Shown here piece after piece: positions 33,755-42,777 of a DNA stretch of 64,000 bases (positions are counted from its first letter, which is position 1; each line of letters starts with the position of its first letter). The notes beneath the pieces were generated by a model. It searched no databases. It was not told the DNA's origin and worked only from the letters and a program-made list of their open reading frames with translations. The stretch comes from Hephaestia caeni. GTDB lineage: Bacteria; Pseudomonadota; Alphaproteobacteria; Sphingomonadales; Sphingomonadaceae. The DNA lies in the NCBI RefSeq assembly GCF_003550065.1, contig NZ_QXDC01000002.1, forward strand, positions 1,732,260 through 1,796,259. Reading direction: 5' to 3'. The translations under genes and the position numbers were made by a program.

Positions 33755-34180
33755 TCATCTCGCGAATATCATCGCATCATCGGCGAACGCCTTGAACTCC
33801 AAGGCGTTGCCCGCGGGATCGTGAAAAAACATCGTCGCCTGCTCGCCCGCCTGGCCGGCGAAGCGGATATGCGGTTCGATGACGAACGCCGTGCTCGCCT
33901 GCCGCAGCCGATCAGCGAGCGCGTGCCAATCGGCCATCGCCAGCACGACGCCGAAATGCGGCACCGGCACGTCGTGGCCGTCGACGGGATTGGCGTGGGC
34001 ACGTAGGCGCGGGCGGGGATCGAGATGCGCGACGATCTGGTGGCCGTAGAGATCGAAATCGATCCATTCGGGCGCGCTGCGGCCCTCGCGGCAACCGAGC
34101 ACGCCGCTGTAAAAGGCGCGCGCGGCGGCGAGATCGTCGACCGGAAAGGCGAGATGGAAAGGGCGGATCGCATCGGCCAT
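33755..34180 (-). CDS. VOC superfamily (glyoxalase/dioxygenase fold) protein
   Basis: 141 aa. Typical start [30 protein letters not shown] and end [17 protein letters not shown], with metal-ligand candidates His near residue 8, His in [10 protein letters not shown] and Glu in NALEFK. The specific reaction is unknown. ATG 34180, preceded by GTG. Probably cotranscribed with the PHA-system gene 7 bp downstream. Divergent from the ABC1 kinase gene. Confidence 0.9.
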   Translation of the reverse strand: MADAIRPFHLAFPVDDLAAARAFYSGVLGCREGRSAPEWIDFDLYGHQIVAHLDPRPRLRAHANPVDGHDVPVPHFGVVLAMADWHALADRLRQASTAFVIEPHIRFAGQAGEQATMFFHDPAGNALEFKAFADDAMIFAR

Positions 34181-34281
34181 CACGTGCCAGCGCTATCGCA
34201 TCCACCGTCGCTTGGCGAGAGCATCGCGGAACCCGATCGCCGCGCGGCGCGTATCGCAGCGATGATGACGCAGCCGAAACC

Positions 34282-35808
34282 ATGCCGGCGCCGGCGATGA
34301 TCAAGACGCTGGCGGTGGCCACGCGCGACCGCGCCCGGCTCGGCGAGATATTGGCGATCACGTCGCGCTTCGGGCTCGATACGCTGCTCGCGCGGATGGG
34401 CCTGCGCGGCGGCGACGGGGGCGAGGATGCGACGAGCGACCTGCCCCGGCGCACCCGACTGGCGATCGAGGCACTGGGGCCAACCTTCGTCAAACTGGGG
34501 CAGATCCTCGGCACGCGCGGCGATTTGCTGGCGCCCGAATGGATCGCCGAATTCGAGAAACTGCACAGCCAGGCGCCCACCCTGCCCTTCGAGACGCTGC
34601 GCCCGGCGGTGGAAGACGCGCTGGGCCAGCCGCCCGAGGCGGCGTTCGCGCGGTTCGATCCCGAACCGCTGGCCGCCGCCTCGATCGCACAGGTCCACCG
34701 CGCCTGGCGCGACGACGGGCGGCCGGTGGTGCTCAAGATCCGCCGCCCCGGCGTGCGGCCGCGGATCGAGGCCGATCTCAGGATCGTCGCGCAGCTCGCC
34801 GCGCTCGCCGAGCAGGCCAGCGCCGAGGCGCGCCGCTTCTCGCCGCGCGCGCTGGCGCGGCAGCTTGCCGAGTCGCTGCACGACGAACTCGATTTCACGA
34901 TCGAGGGGCGCAACGCCGATCGGCTGCGCGAGGATTTCGCGAGCGATCCGCGCGTGCTGGTGCCCGAGATCCATTGGCGCTGGTCGTCCGAAACGCTGCT
35001 GGTGATGGATTTCGTCGACGGCGTTCCCCCGCGCGATGGTGATACGCTGCGCGCGAACGGCATCGATCCCGCGCAGATCGCCGCGACCGGCGCCGACATG
35101 GTGCTCGACATGGTGTTGGTGAACGGACGCTTCCACGCCGATCCGCACCCCGGCAATCTGCTGTGCCTGCCGGGCAATCGGATCGCCCTGCTCGATCTCG
35201 GCTCGATCGGCCATGTCTCGCCCAAGCGGCGCGAGGAATTCCTGAGCTTCGTCACCGCGCTGCAATCGGACGATCCGGGCGGGCTGGCCGAGACGCTCGC
35301 CTTGTGGTCCGAAGGCCATGACGTGCCGCGCGCGAATGTCGTGCGCGCGGCCGAACGGCTGGTGGCGCGCCACGGCGGCGGGCGGATCGTGCTGAGCGCA
35401 TTGATCAGCGATTTCCTGCCGATCCTGCGCGACGAGCGACTGATCCTGCCGCCCGACCTGCTGCTGATCTTTCGCGCGCTGCTGACGATCGACGGCGTGC
35501 TTACCGGTATCGAACCCGATTTCGACCTGTCGGGGGCGATGGCGCGCGCGGGGCTGCGCGTGGCGCGCGCGCGGCTGGCGCCCGAACGCTTGCAGGCGAG
35601 CGTGCAGGCGCTGATGTGGGAAATGCTGCGGCTGGGCGACGATGCCCCGCGGCTGATCCGCGCGGCGGTGCGACGGCTCGAGGCACCGCCGGTGGCTCAG
35701 GCTGCGACCAACGATGCGGCGATTCGCGCGGTGGGGCGGTGGATCGCGGGCGCGCTGCTTGGCGGGTTCGCACTCGTCGCCGGGGCGATCGTGCTCGGCC
35801 ACGGGTGA
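34282..35808 (+). CDS. ABC1/UbiB-family atypical kinase
   Basis: 508 aa. KxGQ motif in FVKLGQILGTRGDLL (residues ~72), the Ala-rich nucleotide loop AAASIAQVHRA, VLKIRRPGV with the ATP lysine, GRFHADPHPGNLL catalytic loop, LLDLGSIGHV metal site, and two helices at the C-terminus (IAGALLGGFALVAGAIVL). UbiB-type proteins support ubiquinone biosynthesis; this copy is not next to ubiE or ubiJ, so it may be a paralogue rather than the canonical UbiB. ATG 34282. Confidence 0.9.
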   Translation: MPAPAMIKTLAVATRDRARLGEILAITSRFGLDTLLARMGLRGGDGGEDATSDLPRRTRLAIEALGPTFVKLGQILGTRGDLLAPEWIAEFEKLHSQAPTLPFETLRPAVEDALGQPPEAAFARFDPEPLAAASIAQVHRAWRDDGRPVVLKIRRPGVRPRIEADLRIVAQLAALAEQASAEARRFSPRALARQLAESLHDELDFTIEGRNADRLREDFASDPRVLVPEIHWRWSSETLLVMDFVDGVPPRDGDTLRANGIDPAQIAATGADMVLDMVLVNGRFHADPHPGNLLCLPGNRIALLDLGSIGHVSPKRREEFLSFVTALQSDDPGGLAETLALWSEGHDVPRANVVRAAERLVARHGGGRIVLSALISDFLPILRDERLILPPDLLLIFRALLTIDGVLTGIEPDFDLSGAMARAGLRVARARLAPERLQASVQALMWEMLRLGDDAPRLIRAAVRRLEAPPVAQAATNDAAIRAVGRWIAGALLGGFALVAGAIVLGHG

Positions 35809-35850
35809 AGCGCGGTTGCCCACCCGCCCGTTTCACGCGATAGCGGCCCG

Positions 35851-37410
35851 ATGAGCCGGTTCGCCTCCCTTGTTGCGCTGCTGCTCGGTGCGGCGGCGGC
35901 GACCGGATTCGCGCCGCTCGACTGGTGGCCGGTGACGCTGATCGCGGTCGCGGCGTGGCTATGGCTGGTCCATGATGCGGCGAGCCTCAAACAAGCGTTG
36001 TGGCGCGGCTGGGCGTTCGGGGTCGGGCATTTCAGCGTCAACGACAACTGGATCCAGCACGCCTTCACCTATCAGGACAAGATGCCGCACTGGCTGGGCT
36101 ATGCGGCGCCGATCGCGCTCGCGCTCTATCTCGCGGTCTATCCGGCGATCGCGGCGGGGCTGGCGTGGAAATTCGCGAGCGCGCGCGCCGTGGGCAACGC
36201 CACCGCGCGGCCCGATGCGCGGTTTGCGCTCGTCGCCGGCGCGGCGTGGATCGCGACCGAATATCTGCGCAGCACCATGTTCACCGGCTATGCCTGGGAC
36301 CCGCTGGGCGTGATCTGGGTGGCGGTGCTGCCGGTCGCGCGGGCAACCGCGTGGATCGGCACCTATGCGCTGTCCGGGCTGACGATCGTGGCGGCAGGCG
36401 CGCTGCTGCTGCTTGCACTGCGCCGCTGGCGATTGGCCGCGATCGTCGCCGTGGCGACCGCCGCGATCGCGCTCGTCAACATCGATTTTCAGGTAACGGC
36501 CGCAATTCCCTCGCCCACCACGCCTCGCGTGCGCGTGGTGCAGCCCAATTTGGGCCTCGAGGCGCGCGCGGGCGCTGATTACGACGAGACGAGCTTCCGC
36601 GCGCTGCTGGGGTTGAGCGGCACGCCCGGCGCCGTGCCGCGGCTGATCGTGTGGCCCGAAGGCGCGCTCGGCTATCTCCTCGAGGACGGCTATCCGCCGC
36701 AATATTATTGGGAAAGCACGCCTGCCTTCGTGCGGATGCGGATCGCGGCACGGTTGGGGCCGAAGGACGTGCTGCTGACCGGCGGCGACGGGCTGATCTT
36801 CGATGCTTCGGACAAGCTGACGATGGCGACCAACTCGATCTTCGCGGTCGACGGGCGCGGGCAGCTTCGCGGCCGCTACGACAAGGCGCATCTGGTGCCC
36901 TACGGCGAATACCTCCCCCTGCGATCGATCCTGGGGCCGCTCGGGCTGGCGCGGCTGGTGCCCGGCGATGTCGATTTCCGCCCCGGGCCGGGGCCGCTCA
37001 ACATCACGCTGCCGGGCTTCGGCGCGGTCGGCGGGCAGGTGTGTTACGAGATCGTGTTTTCAGGCCAGGTGGTCGATCCCGAACACCGCCCCGCGATCCT
37101 GTTCAACCCGTCGAACGATGCCTGGTTCGGTTCATGGGGGCCGCCGCAGCATCTGGCGCAGGCGCGGATGCGCGCGATCGAGGAAGGGCTGCCGATCCTG
37201 CGATCGACCCCGACCGGCATCTCGGCGGTGATCGCCGCCGACGGACGACTGCTCGGCACGGTGCCGCCGCACCAGGCCGGGGCGATCGAGGTCACGATGC
37301 CGCTGCCGCTGCCGCCGACGCTGTTTTCGCGGGCCGGCAACTGGATGGCTGGCTTGATCGCAGGGCTGCTCGTCGCGTTGGCCGTTGCCATCGCCCGGCG
37401 CAGCCACTAG
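35851..37410 (+). CDS. lnt: Apolipoprotein N-acyltransferase
   Basis: 519 aa inner membrane enzyme that N-acylates the lipid-modified cysteine of lipoproteins. Six to seven N-terminal helices (to about residue 205), then a nitrilase-like periplasmic domain with the catalytic triad Glu (VWPEGALGY), Lys (DKAHLVPYGEYLP) and Cys (GGQVCYEIVF). A final helix near the C-terminus. Normal length. 42 bp after the ABC1 gene and followed by metK. Confidence 0.96.
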   Translation: MSRFASLVALLLGAAAATGFAPLDWWPVTLIAVAAWLWLVHDAASLKQALWRGWAFGVGHFSVNDNWIQHAFTYQDKMPHWLGYAAPIALALYLAVYPAIAAGLAWKFASARAVGNATARPDARFALVAGAAWIATEYLRSTMFTGYAWDPLGVIWVAVLPVARATAWIGTYALSGLTIVAAGALLLLALRRWRLAAIVAVATAAIALVNIDFQVTAAIPSPTTPRVRVVQPNLGLEARAGADYDETSFRALLGLSGTPGAVPRLIVWPEGALGYLLEDGYPPQYYWESTPAFVRMRIAARLGPKDVLLTGGDGLIFDASDKLTMATNSIFAVDGRGQLRGRYDKAHLVPYGEYLPLRSILGPLGLARLVPGDVDFRPGPGPLNITLPGFGAVGGQVCYEIVFSGQVVDPEHRPAILFNPSNDAWFGSWGPPQHLAQARMRAIEEGLPILRSTPTGISAVIAADGRLLGTVPPHQAGAIEVTMPLPLPPTLFSRAGNWMAGLIAGLLVALAVAIARRSH

Positions 37411-37413
37411 ATG

Positions 37414-37439
37414 CGCATATAACGAAAGCTTTATATGCG
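37414..37439 (+). promoter_or_regulatory. 9-bp inverted repeat upstream of metK (candidate operator)
   Basis: CGCATATAA (37414-37422), 8-bp spacer, TTATATGCG (37431-37439), ending 40 bp before the metK ATG in otherwise GC-rich sequence. A plausible dimeric repressor site; ArsR-family SahR/SamR regulators are known to control methionine-cycle genes in proteobacteria. No SAM riboswitch fold was seen in the 69-bp gap. Confidence 0.6.
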
Positions 37440-37479
37440 GCTCGCGCCGCCAATTCTCCCGCAAATATCCGAGGGTTTC

Positions 37480-38688
37480 ATGCGCGCATCGTACATCTTC
37501 ACGTCCGAATCCGTCTCCGAGGGCCATCCCGACAAGGTCGCCGACCAGATTTCCGATGCGGTGGTCGATCTGCTGCTGGCGACCGATCCAGAGGCGCGCG
37601 TCGCGTGCGAGACGATGGTGACGACGCAGAAGATCATCCTGTCGGGCGAAATCCGCTCCGCCGATCGCAAGTTGATCGACGAGCACGGCGTGCTGACGCA
37701 GGAAGGCCGCGACCGCATCGAGCAGGTCGCGCGCGACACCGTCAAGCGGATCGGTTACGAGCAGACCGGCTTCCACTGGAAGACCGCCGAGTTCCAGAAC
37801 AACCTCCACGCGCAATCGGCGCACATCGCGCAGGGCGTCGATGAAAGCGGCAACAAGGACGAAGGCGCCGGCGATCAGGGCATCATGTTCGGCTATGCCT
37901 CGGACGAGACCCCCGATCTGCTGCCCGCGACGCTCTATTATTCGCACCGCATCCTCGAACGGATGGCCGATGATCGCCACTCGGGCAAGGCACCGTTCCT
38001 TGAGCCCGACGCCAAGAGCCAGGTGACGCTCGAATATGCCAACGAGAAGCCGGTCCGCGCGACCGCGCTGGTCGTCTCGACCCAGCACAGCGCGAGCCTG
38101 AGCAACGACGAAGGCCAGAAGAAGCTGCGCGAATACGTGAAGGGTGTGTTCGCCGACGTGCTGCCCGACGGCTGGCTGCCCGAAGACAAGGCGATCTACG
38201 TCAACCCGACCGGGCTGTTCGAGATCGGCGGGCCGGACGGCGACGCCGGCATCACCGGGCGCAAGATCATCGTCGACACCTATGGCGGCGCCGCCCCGCA
38301 CGGCGGCGGCGCGTTTTCGGGCAAGGACCCAACCAAGGTCGATCGCTCGGCCGCCTATGTCGCGCGTTATCTGGCGAAGAACGTCGTCGCGGCGGGGCTC
38401 GCGCGGCGCTGCACGATCCAGCTTTCCTACGCGATCGGCATTGCCGAGCCGCTGTCGGTCTATGTCGACACGCACGGCACCGGCACGATTTCGGAAGCGA
38501 AGCTGGAGGAAGTGCTGCCCACGCTGGTGCGGCTGACCCCCAAGGGCATCCGCCAGCACCTCGGCCTCAACGCGCCGATCTATGCCAAGACCGCCGCTTA
38601 CGGCCATTTCGGCCGCACCCCCGAGGGCGATCTGTTCACCTGGGAGCGGACCGACCTGGTCGACAAGCTGAAGGCCGCCGTCGCCTGA
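37480..38688 (+). CDS. metK: S-adenosylmethionine synthetase
   Basis: 402 aa; makes SAM from methionine and ATP. Signatures: [21 protein letters not shown] (N-terminal ATP/Mg part), [31 protein letters not shown] (phosphate loop), and [11 protein letters not shown]. Start ATG 37480 with GAGGG upstream; the earlier in-frame ATG at 37435 overlaps the palindrome and is rejected. Ends before a strong terminator at 38719. Confidence 0.97.
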   Translation: MRASYIFTSESVSEGHPDKVADQISDAVVDLLLATDPEARVACETMVTTQKIILSGEIRSADRKLIDEHGVLTQEGRDRIEQVARDTVKRIGYEQTGFHWKTAEFQNNLHAQSAHIAQGVDESGNKDEGAGDQGIMFGYASDETPDLLPATLYYSHRILERMADDRHSGKAPFLEPDAKSQVTLEYANEKPVRATALVVSTQHSASLSNDEGQKKLREYVKGVFADVLPDGWLPEDKAIYVNPTGLFEIGGPDGDAGITGRKIIVDTYGGAAPHGGGAFSGKDPTKVDRSAAYVARYLAKNVVAAGLARRCTIQLSYAIGIAEPLSVYVDTHGTGTISEAKLEEVLPTLVRLTPKGIRQHLGLNAPIYAKTAAYGHFGRTPEGDLFTWERTDLVDKLKAAVA

Positions 38689-38718
38689 TCCGGATTGGCG
38701 CATCGCGCGCCTTTCTGC

Positions 38719-38757
38719 TAAAAACCCCCCAGCGTAGAAGCCGCTGGGGGGTTTTTA
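38719..38757 (+). terminator. metK terminator that abuts the next start codon
   Basis: AAAAACCCCCCAGC ... GCTGGGGGGTTTTT stem with about 8-nt loop. The T-run ends at 38756 and the next ATG begins at 38757, so the G-run in the right arm is also the only purine-rich sequence in ribosome-site position for that gene. Confidence 0.9.
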
Positions 38758-39740
38758 TGTTTCGAACGCTGATTGCCGCATCACTGGCGACGATACCGGT
38801 CGCCGCGTGGGCGCAAACCGCTGCACCCGTGCCCAGGATGGCACCCGCCGAGGCGATGCAGCTCATCGACGCCGCGGGGTTCAAGGTTGTCGGCGGCCAT
38901 CCGCAGAATCGCTGCGGCCACGCCGTCAACCCGCGCGTCGCCTTCACCGACCTCAACGGCGACGGCCGGCCCGAGGCGCATATCGCCGACGTCGATCCGG
39001 GCTGCTACGCCAAGCCGGGCGCCTATTACGCGATCCTGACGCGCAACGACGCCGGCCACTGGGGGCGGATGATCGCCGAGGACGCGATCGCCAGCTTCGA
39101 CAAGACGCGCACCGACGGCTGGATCGACATCGAGGTCAAGCCGGGCAACGGCAATTGCCCCGGCGTGCGCCACCATGTGCCCTACGCCTATCTGACGCCG
39201 TGCGTCGCGGGCGCGGGCGGCGCATCGGCCAGCGAAGCGGCGCCGGCAGCCAACCCGGCGGCGGCGCGCGGCGCGCGTGGGTATCCGACCGACGGCTGGA
39301 AAATACCCGTCAGCTTCGCTGCGCTTCCCGCGGCCGATCAGGATGCGATCATGCGCGCCGCCGGGCTGACACGCAGCGGCACGGTGTGGAAGGGCTGCGA
39401 AGGACTGTCGGAGGCCGATGCGAAGAGCGTCGAGATCAAGGATCTCAATCATGACGGCCGTCCCGAGGCGATCGTTACCGACAGCGGCATGTGCTACGGC
39501 AATACGGGCCAGGAATTCACCATCCTGCGCGCGACGCCCGGCGGCTGGGCGCAGATGATGCAGGTGACGGGCATTCCGATCTATCTCAAGGCGCGGGGAA
39601 CCGACGGCTATCCCGACGTCATGATCGGGATGCCGGGCACCTGTTTCGGCGTCGATCGCTGGAACGGCAGCGAATACAAATATATCGGCAGCCGATACGA
39701 TTCGAAGGATCCGGACACCGCCAAACCTTGCAAGCCCTGA
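38757..39740 (+). CDS. Secreted protein with two Asp-rich calcium-type loops, unknown function
   Basis: 327 aa. Signal peptide FRTLIAASLATIPVAAWAQ. Two loops of the type DLNGDGRPEA (about residue 63) and DLNHDGRPEA (about residue 225), as in FG-GAP/VCBS beta-propeller repeats, sit in two similar halves, each with paired cysteines. A Ser/Ala linker near residue 160 separates the halves, suggesting an internal duplication. Function unknown; probably periplasmic and calcium-binding. Start ATG directly follows the metK terminator T-run. Downstream trmB starts 48 bp later. Confidence 0.75.
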   Translation: MFRTLIAASLATIPVAAWAQTAAPVPRMAPAEAMQLIDAAGFKVVGGHPQNRCGHAVNPRVAFTDLNGDGRPEAHIADVDPGCYAKPGAYYAILTRNDAGHWGRMIAEDAIASFDKTRTDGWIDIEVKPGNGNCPGVRHHVPYAYLTPCVAGAGGASASEAAPAANPAAARGARGYPTDGWKIPVSFAALPAADQDAIMRAAGLTRSGTVWKGCEGLSEADAKSVEIKDLNHDGRPEAIVTDSGMCYGNTGQEFTILRATPGGWAQMMQVTGIPIYLKARGTDGYPDVMIGMPGTCFGVDRWNGSEYKYIGSRYDSKDPDTAKPCKP

Positions 39741-39788
39741 CGACGCCGGCTTGCCAGCGACCATCGCGCTGCCCTAGGCGACAGCGCG

Positions 39789-40469
39789 ATGAACGATCCG
39801 ACCACCATCCGCCGACTCTACGGCCGCCGATCGGGCCATGCGTTGCGCGCCGGGCAGGCGGCGCTGGTCGAGGAGCTGCTGCCCGAGGTGGCGGTATCCG
39901 AGACCGGTGCGCTCGACGCACGGGCGCTGTTCGGCGACGATCGCCCGCTGGAATTCGAGATCGGCTTTGGCTCGGGCGAGCATCTCGCGGCGCAAGCCGA
40001 GACGCGACCGGACACCGGGTTCATCGGCTGCGAGCCGTTCCTCAACGGCGTGGTCGGCGCGCTGGGGCATATCCGTGACCGGGGGCTGGCGAATATCCGC
40101 CTGCACATGGGCGACGCGCTGACGGTGCTCGAACGGCTGCCCGATGCCTCGCTCGACCGGCTGTATCTGCTCCACCCCGATCCCTGGCCCAAGGCACGCC
40201 ACGCCAAGCGCCGGATGATCAACGACGGACCGCTCGACAGAATCGCGGCGAAGCTCAAGCCCGGCTGCGAGTTCCGCCTCGGCACCGACGACCCGACCTA
40301 TTGCCGCTGGTCGATGATGGTGATGAACCGCCGCCGCGATTTCCGCTGGCTGGCCGCGACGCCGCACGACTTCCTGACCCGCCCCGACGATTGGCCCGAG
40401 ACGCGCTACGAGCGCAAGGCGCGGGCGAAAGGGCATGAGGTCTGGTATTTCCGGTATCGGCGGGTCTGA
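39789..40469 (+). CDS. trmB: tRNA (guanosine(46)-N7)-methyltransferase
   Basis: 226 aa SAM-dependent enzyme methylating G46 of tRNA. Motifs: LEFEIGFGSGEHLA (SAM loop), FIGCEPFLNGVVGAL, LYLLHPDPWPKARHAKRRMIN, and the C-terminal TRYERKARAKGHEVWYFRYRR that is diagnostic for TrmB. Followed 5 bp later by an ABC-F gene. Confidence 0.95.
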   Translation: MNDPTTIRRLYGRRSGHALRAGQAALVEELLPEVAVSETGALDARALFGDDRPLEFEIGFGSGEHLAAQAETRPDTGFIGCEPFLNGVVGALGHIRDRGLANIRLHMGDALTVLERLPDASLDRLYLLHPDPWPKARHAKRRMINDGPLDRIAAKLKPGCEFRLGTDDPTYCRWSMMVMNRRRDFRWLAATPHDFLTRPDDWPETRYERKARAKGHEVWYFRYRRV

Positions 40470-40473
40470 GGCG

Positions 40474-42336
40474 ATGCTCAACATCAACGGCATCACTGTC
40501 CGCCTCGGCGGGCGCGTCATCCTCGACCGCGCGACCGCGGCGCTGCCGCCGGGGAGCCGCGTCGGGCTGATCGGGCGCAACGGCGCGGGCAAATCGACGC
40601 TGGTGCGCGTGATCGCGGGGCTGCTCGAACCCGATGACGGCGCCGCCGAAATGCCGCGCGACACGCGGCTGGGCTATATCGCGCAGGAAGCCCCCGCGGG
40701 CGAGACGACGCCGTTCGAGGCCGTGCTCGCCGCCGATGCCGAGCGCGCCGCGCTGATGATCGAGAGCGAGACCTGCCACGACGATCATCACCGGCTTGCC
40801 GAGGTCCACGAGCGGCTGCTGGCGATCGACGCTTATGCGGCCCCTGCCCGCGCCGCGCGCATCCTGGTGGGGCTCGGCTTCGACGAGGCGATGCAGCAAC
40901 GCCCGCTCGACAGTTTCTCGGGCGGCTGGCGGATGCGTGTGGCGCTGGCGGCGCTGCTGTTCTCGCAGCCCGACGTGCTGCTGCTCGATGAGCCGTCGAA
41001 CCACCTCGATCTCGAAGCGGTGATGTGGCTTGAAGACTTCCTCAAAAGCTATCGCGCAACGATCCTGATCGTCAGCCACGAGCGCGATTTCCTCAACAAT
41101 GTCGTCGATCACATCCTGCACCTGCAAGGCGGCAAGTTGACGCTCTATCCCGGCGGCTACGATTCGTTCGAGCGCCAGCGCGCCGAACGAATGGCGCAGC
41201 TCGCCGCCGCGAAGGCCAATCAGGACGTTCAGCGCGCCAAGTTGCAGGATTATATCGCGCGCAATTCGGCGCGCGCCTCGACCGCCAAACAGGCGCAGTC
41301 GCGCGCCAAGGCGCTGGCGAAGCTCCAGCCGATCGCCGAGTTGGCCGACGATCCATCGCTGTCGTTTGGTTTTCCCAATCCAAGCGAGTTGCGGCCGCCG
41401 CTGATCACGCTCGACATGGCAAGCGTGGGATACGGCGAGACGCCGATCCTCAAGCGGCTCAATTTGCGGCTCGATCCCGACGACCGGATCGCGCTCCTCG
41501 GCCGCAACGGCAACGGCAAGACCACGCTGGCGCGGCTACTCGCGGCGCAGCTTGCGCCGATGGACGGCGCGATGGCGGCGTCGGGCAAGATGAAGGTGGG
41601 GTATTTCACCCAATATCAGGTCGAGGAACTCGACACCGGCGATACCCCGCTCGAACATATGACGCGAGTGATGAAGGGCGCGAGCCCGGCCGCCGTGCGT
41701 GCGCAGCTCGGCCGGTTCGGCTTTTCCGGCGACAAGGCGACCACCAAGGTCGGCAAGCTTTCGGGCGGCGAGCGCGCGCGGCTGGCGCTGGCGCTGATCA
41801 CGCGTGACGCGCCGCACCTCCTGATCCTCGACGAGCCGACCAACCATCTCGACGTCGATGCGCGCGAGGCGCTGGTGCAGGCGCTCAACGAGTATACCGG
41901 CGCGGTGCTGATGGTGAGCCACGACCGCCACATGCTGGAGATGACCGCCGATCGGCTGGTGCTGGTCGATCACGGCACCGCGCGCGAATTCGACGGCAGC
42001 CTCGACGATTATATCGCGCAGGTACTCGCCGGGGACGGCAAGGGCGAAGGCAAGAAGGCGAACGGCAAGGAGAGCCGCCGCGCCGCCGCCGAGGCGCGCG
42101 AGGCCGAAAAGGCGCTGCGCAAGAAACTCCGCGAGTTGGAGGCGGAAGCAGCACGGCTGACGGGGCAGCGCGACGCGCTCGACGCAGCGATGGCCGATCC
42201 TGCGCGCGCGCCGGCGCACCTCGCGGCACAATCGATGGGCGAACTGATGAAGCGCCGCGCGACGGTGCAGGAGCGGATCGATGCCGCCGAGGCGGACTGG
42301 CTCACGGCGAGCGAGGCGATCGAGGGGGCGGCGTAA
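40474..42336 (+). CDS. ABC-F family ATPase (YheS/Uup-like)
   Basis: 620 aa with two ABC domains and no membrane helices. Walker A GRNGAGKSTL (~residue 35) and GRNGNGKTTL (~345); signatures LDSFSGGWRMRV and KLSGGERARLAL; Walker B VLLLDEPSNHLDLEA and LLILDEPTNHLDVDA. The linker (~235-300) is Arg/Lys-rich; C-terminal ~80 residues form a charged coiled coil. ABC-F proteins act on the ribosome. The EQ-type Walker B Glu is retained. Start ATG 40474 overlaps no gene; 4 bp after trmB. Confidence 0.93.
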   Translation: MLNINGITVRLGGRVILDRATAALPPGSRVGLIGRNGAGKSTLVRVIAGLLEPDDGAAEMPRDTRLGYIAQEAPAGETTPFEAVLAADAERAALMIESETCHDDHHRLAEVHERLLAIDAYAAPARAARILVGLGFDEAMQQRPLDSFSGGWRMRVALAALLFSQPDVLLLDEPSNHLDLEAVMWLEDFLKSYRATILIVSHERDFLNNVVDHILHLQGGKLTLYPGGYDSFERQRAERMAQLAAAKANQDVQRAKLQDYIARNSARASTAKQAQSRAKALAKLQPIAELADDPSLSFGFPNPSELRPPLITLDMASVGYGETPILKRLNLRLDPDDRIALLGRNGNGKTTLARLLAAQLAPMDGAMAASGKMKVGYFTQYQVEELDTGDTPLEHMTRVMKGASPAAVRAQLGRFGFSGDKATTKVGKLSGGERARLALALITRDAPHLLILDEPTNHLDVDAREALVQALNEYTGAVLMVSHDRHMLEMTADRLVLVDHGTAREFDGSLDDYIAQVLAGDGKGEGKKANGKESRRAAAEAREAEKALRKKLRELEAEAARLTGQRDALDAAMADPARAPAHLAAQSMGELMKRRATVQERIDAAEADWLTASEAIEGAA

Positions 42337-42361
42337 AGTTTACACCCACCGATATCTACCC

Positions 42362-42473
42362 TGTCATTCCCGCTATCTATCCTGTCATTCCCGCGAAAGC
42401 GGAAACCCATCTCCTGAGGCTTCCACGTGCAGCACGGTGACGAGATGGGTCCCCGCTTTCGCGGGGATGACGG
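42362..42473. repeat. Family C element with local tandem duplication
   Basis: TGTCATTCCCGC appears twice in tandem (42363 and about 42383), each after an ATCTA-CCTG or ATCTATCCTG stretch, a ~21-bp duplication. The element closes with the inverted CCCCGCTTTCGCGGGGATGACGG at ~42451-42473; the Left arm contains CCCGCGAAAGCGG. Confidence 0.8.
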
Positions 42474-42672
42474 CGTAGCGCTTGCCAGCGCTCCGGCTTC
42501 CGCAGGAGCGCGACGCGCGATCGATCAACGGTTTTCGGGCAGGCGCATGTGGCGAGCGCGAGGAAAAGCATCGTCATGACGCCATCCTAGCCAGGTGTGC
42601 TATTGATACAATACAGCCAGACGACAGAACTGGATATCCGGCGCGCCCGACACACTCACCGAAAACCCCCAT

Positions 42673-42760
42673 CGTCATGCCGGACTTGTTCCGGCATCCA
42701 ACCCTCCACAGGCGTCGACGCCTGAGGCATGTTGGACCCCGGAACTAGTCCGGGGTGACG
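42673..42760. repeat. Family B palindrome pair, copy 3
   Basis: CGTCATGCCGGACTTGTTCCGGCATCC left end, AGGCGTCGACGCCT central hairpin, ACCCCGGAACTAGTCCGGGGTGACGG right end. Located just downstream of scoB. Confidence 0.85.
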
Positions 42761-42777
42761 GGACGCTGGCGCGGGAA

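Larger units (their letters stand above)
42337..42777. other. Gene-free interval holding two repeat elements
   Basis: 441 bp between the ABC-F gene and convergent scoB. Family C element at 42362, family B copy 3 at 42673 and a ~180-bp stretch between them (42480-42660) without recognisable content. Short open frames here translate the repeats and are not believed to be genes. Confidence 0.7.

Noticed and set aside
37411..37479. Possible SAM riboswitch before metK
   Set aside because: Only 69 bp are available and the sequence shows a DNA palindrome rather than a riboswitch fold.
42377..42748. Short frames between the ABC-F gene and scoB
   Set aside because: Their peptides (RESGDP- and FAGMT-like) are translations of the repeat elements; no ribosome site or conserved domain.
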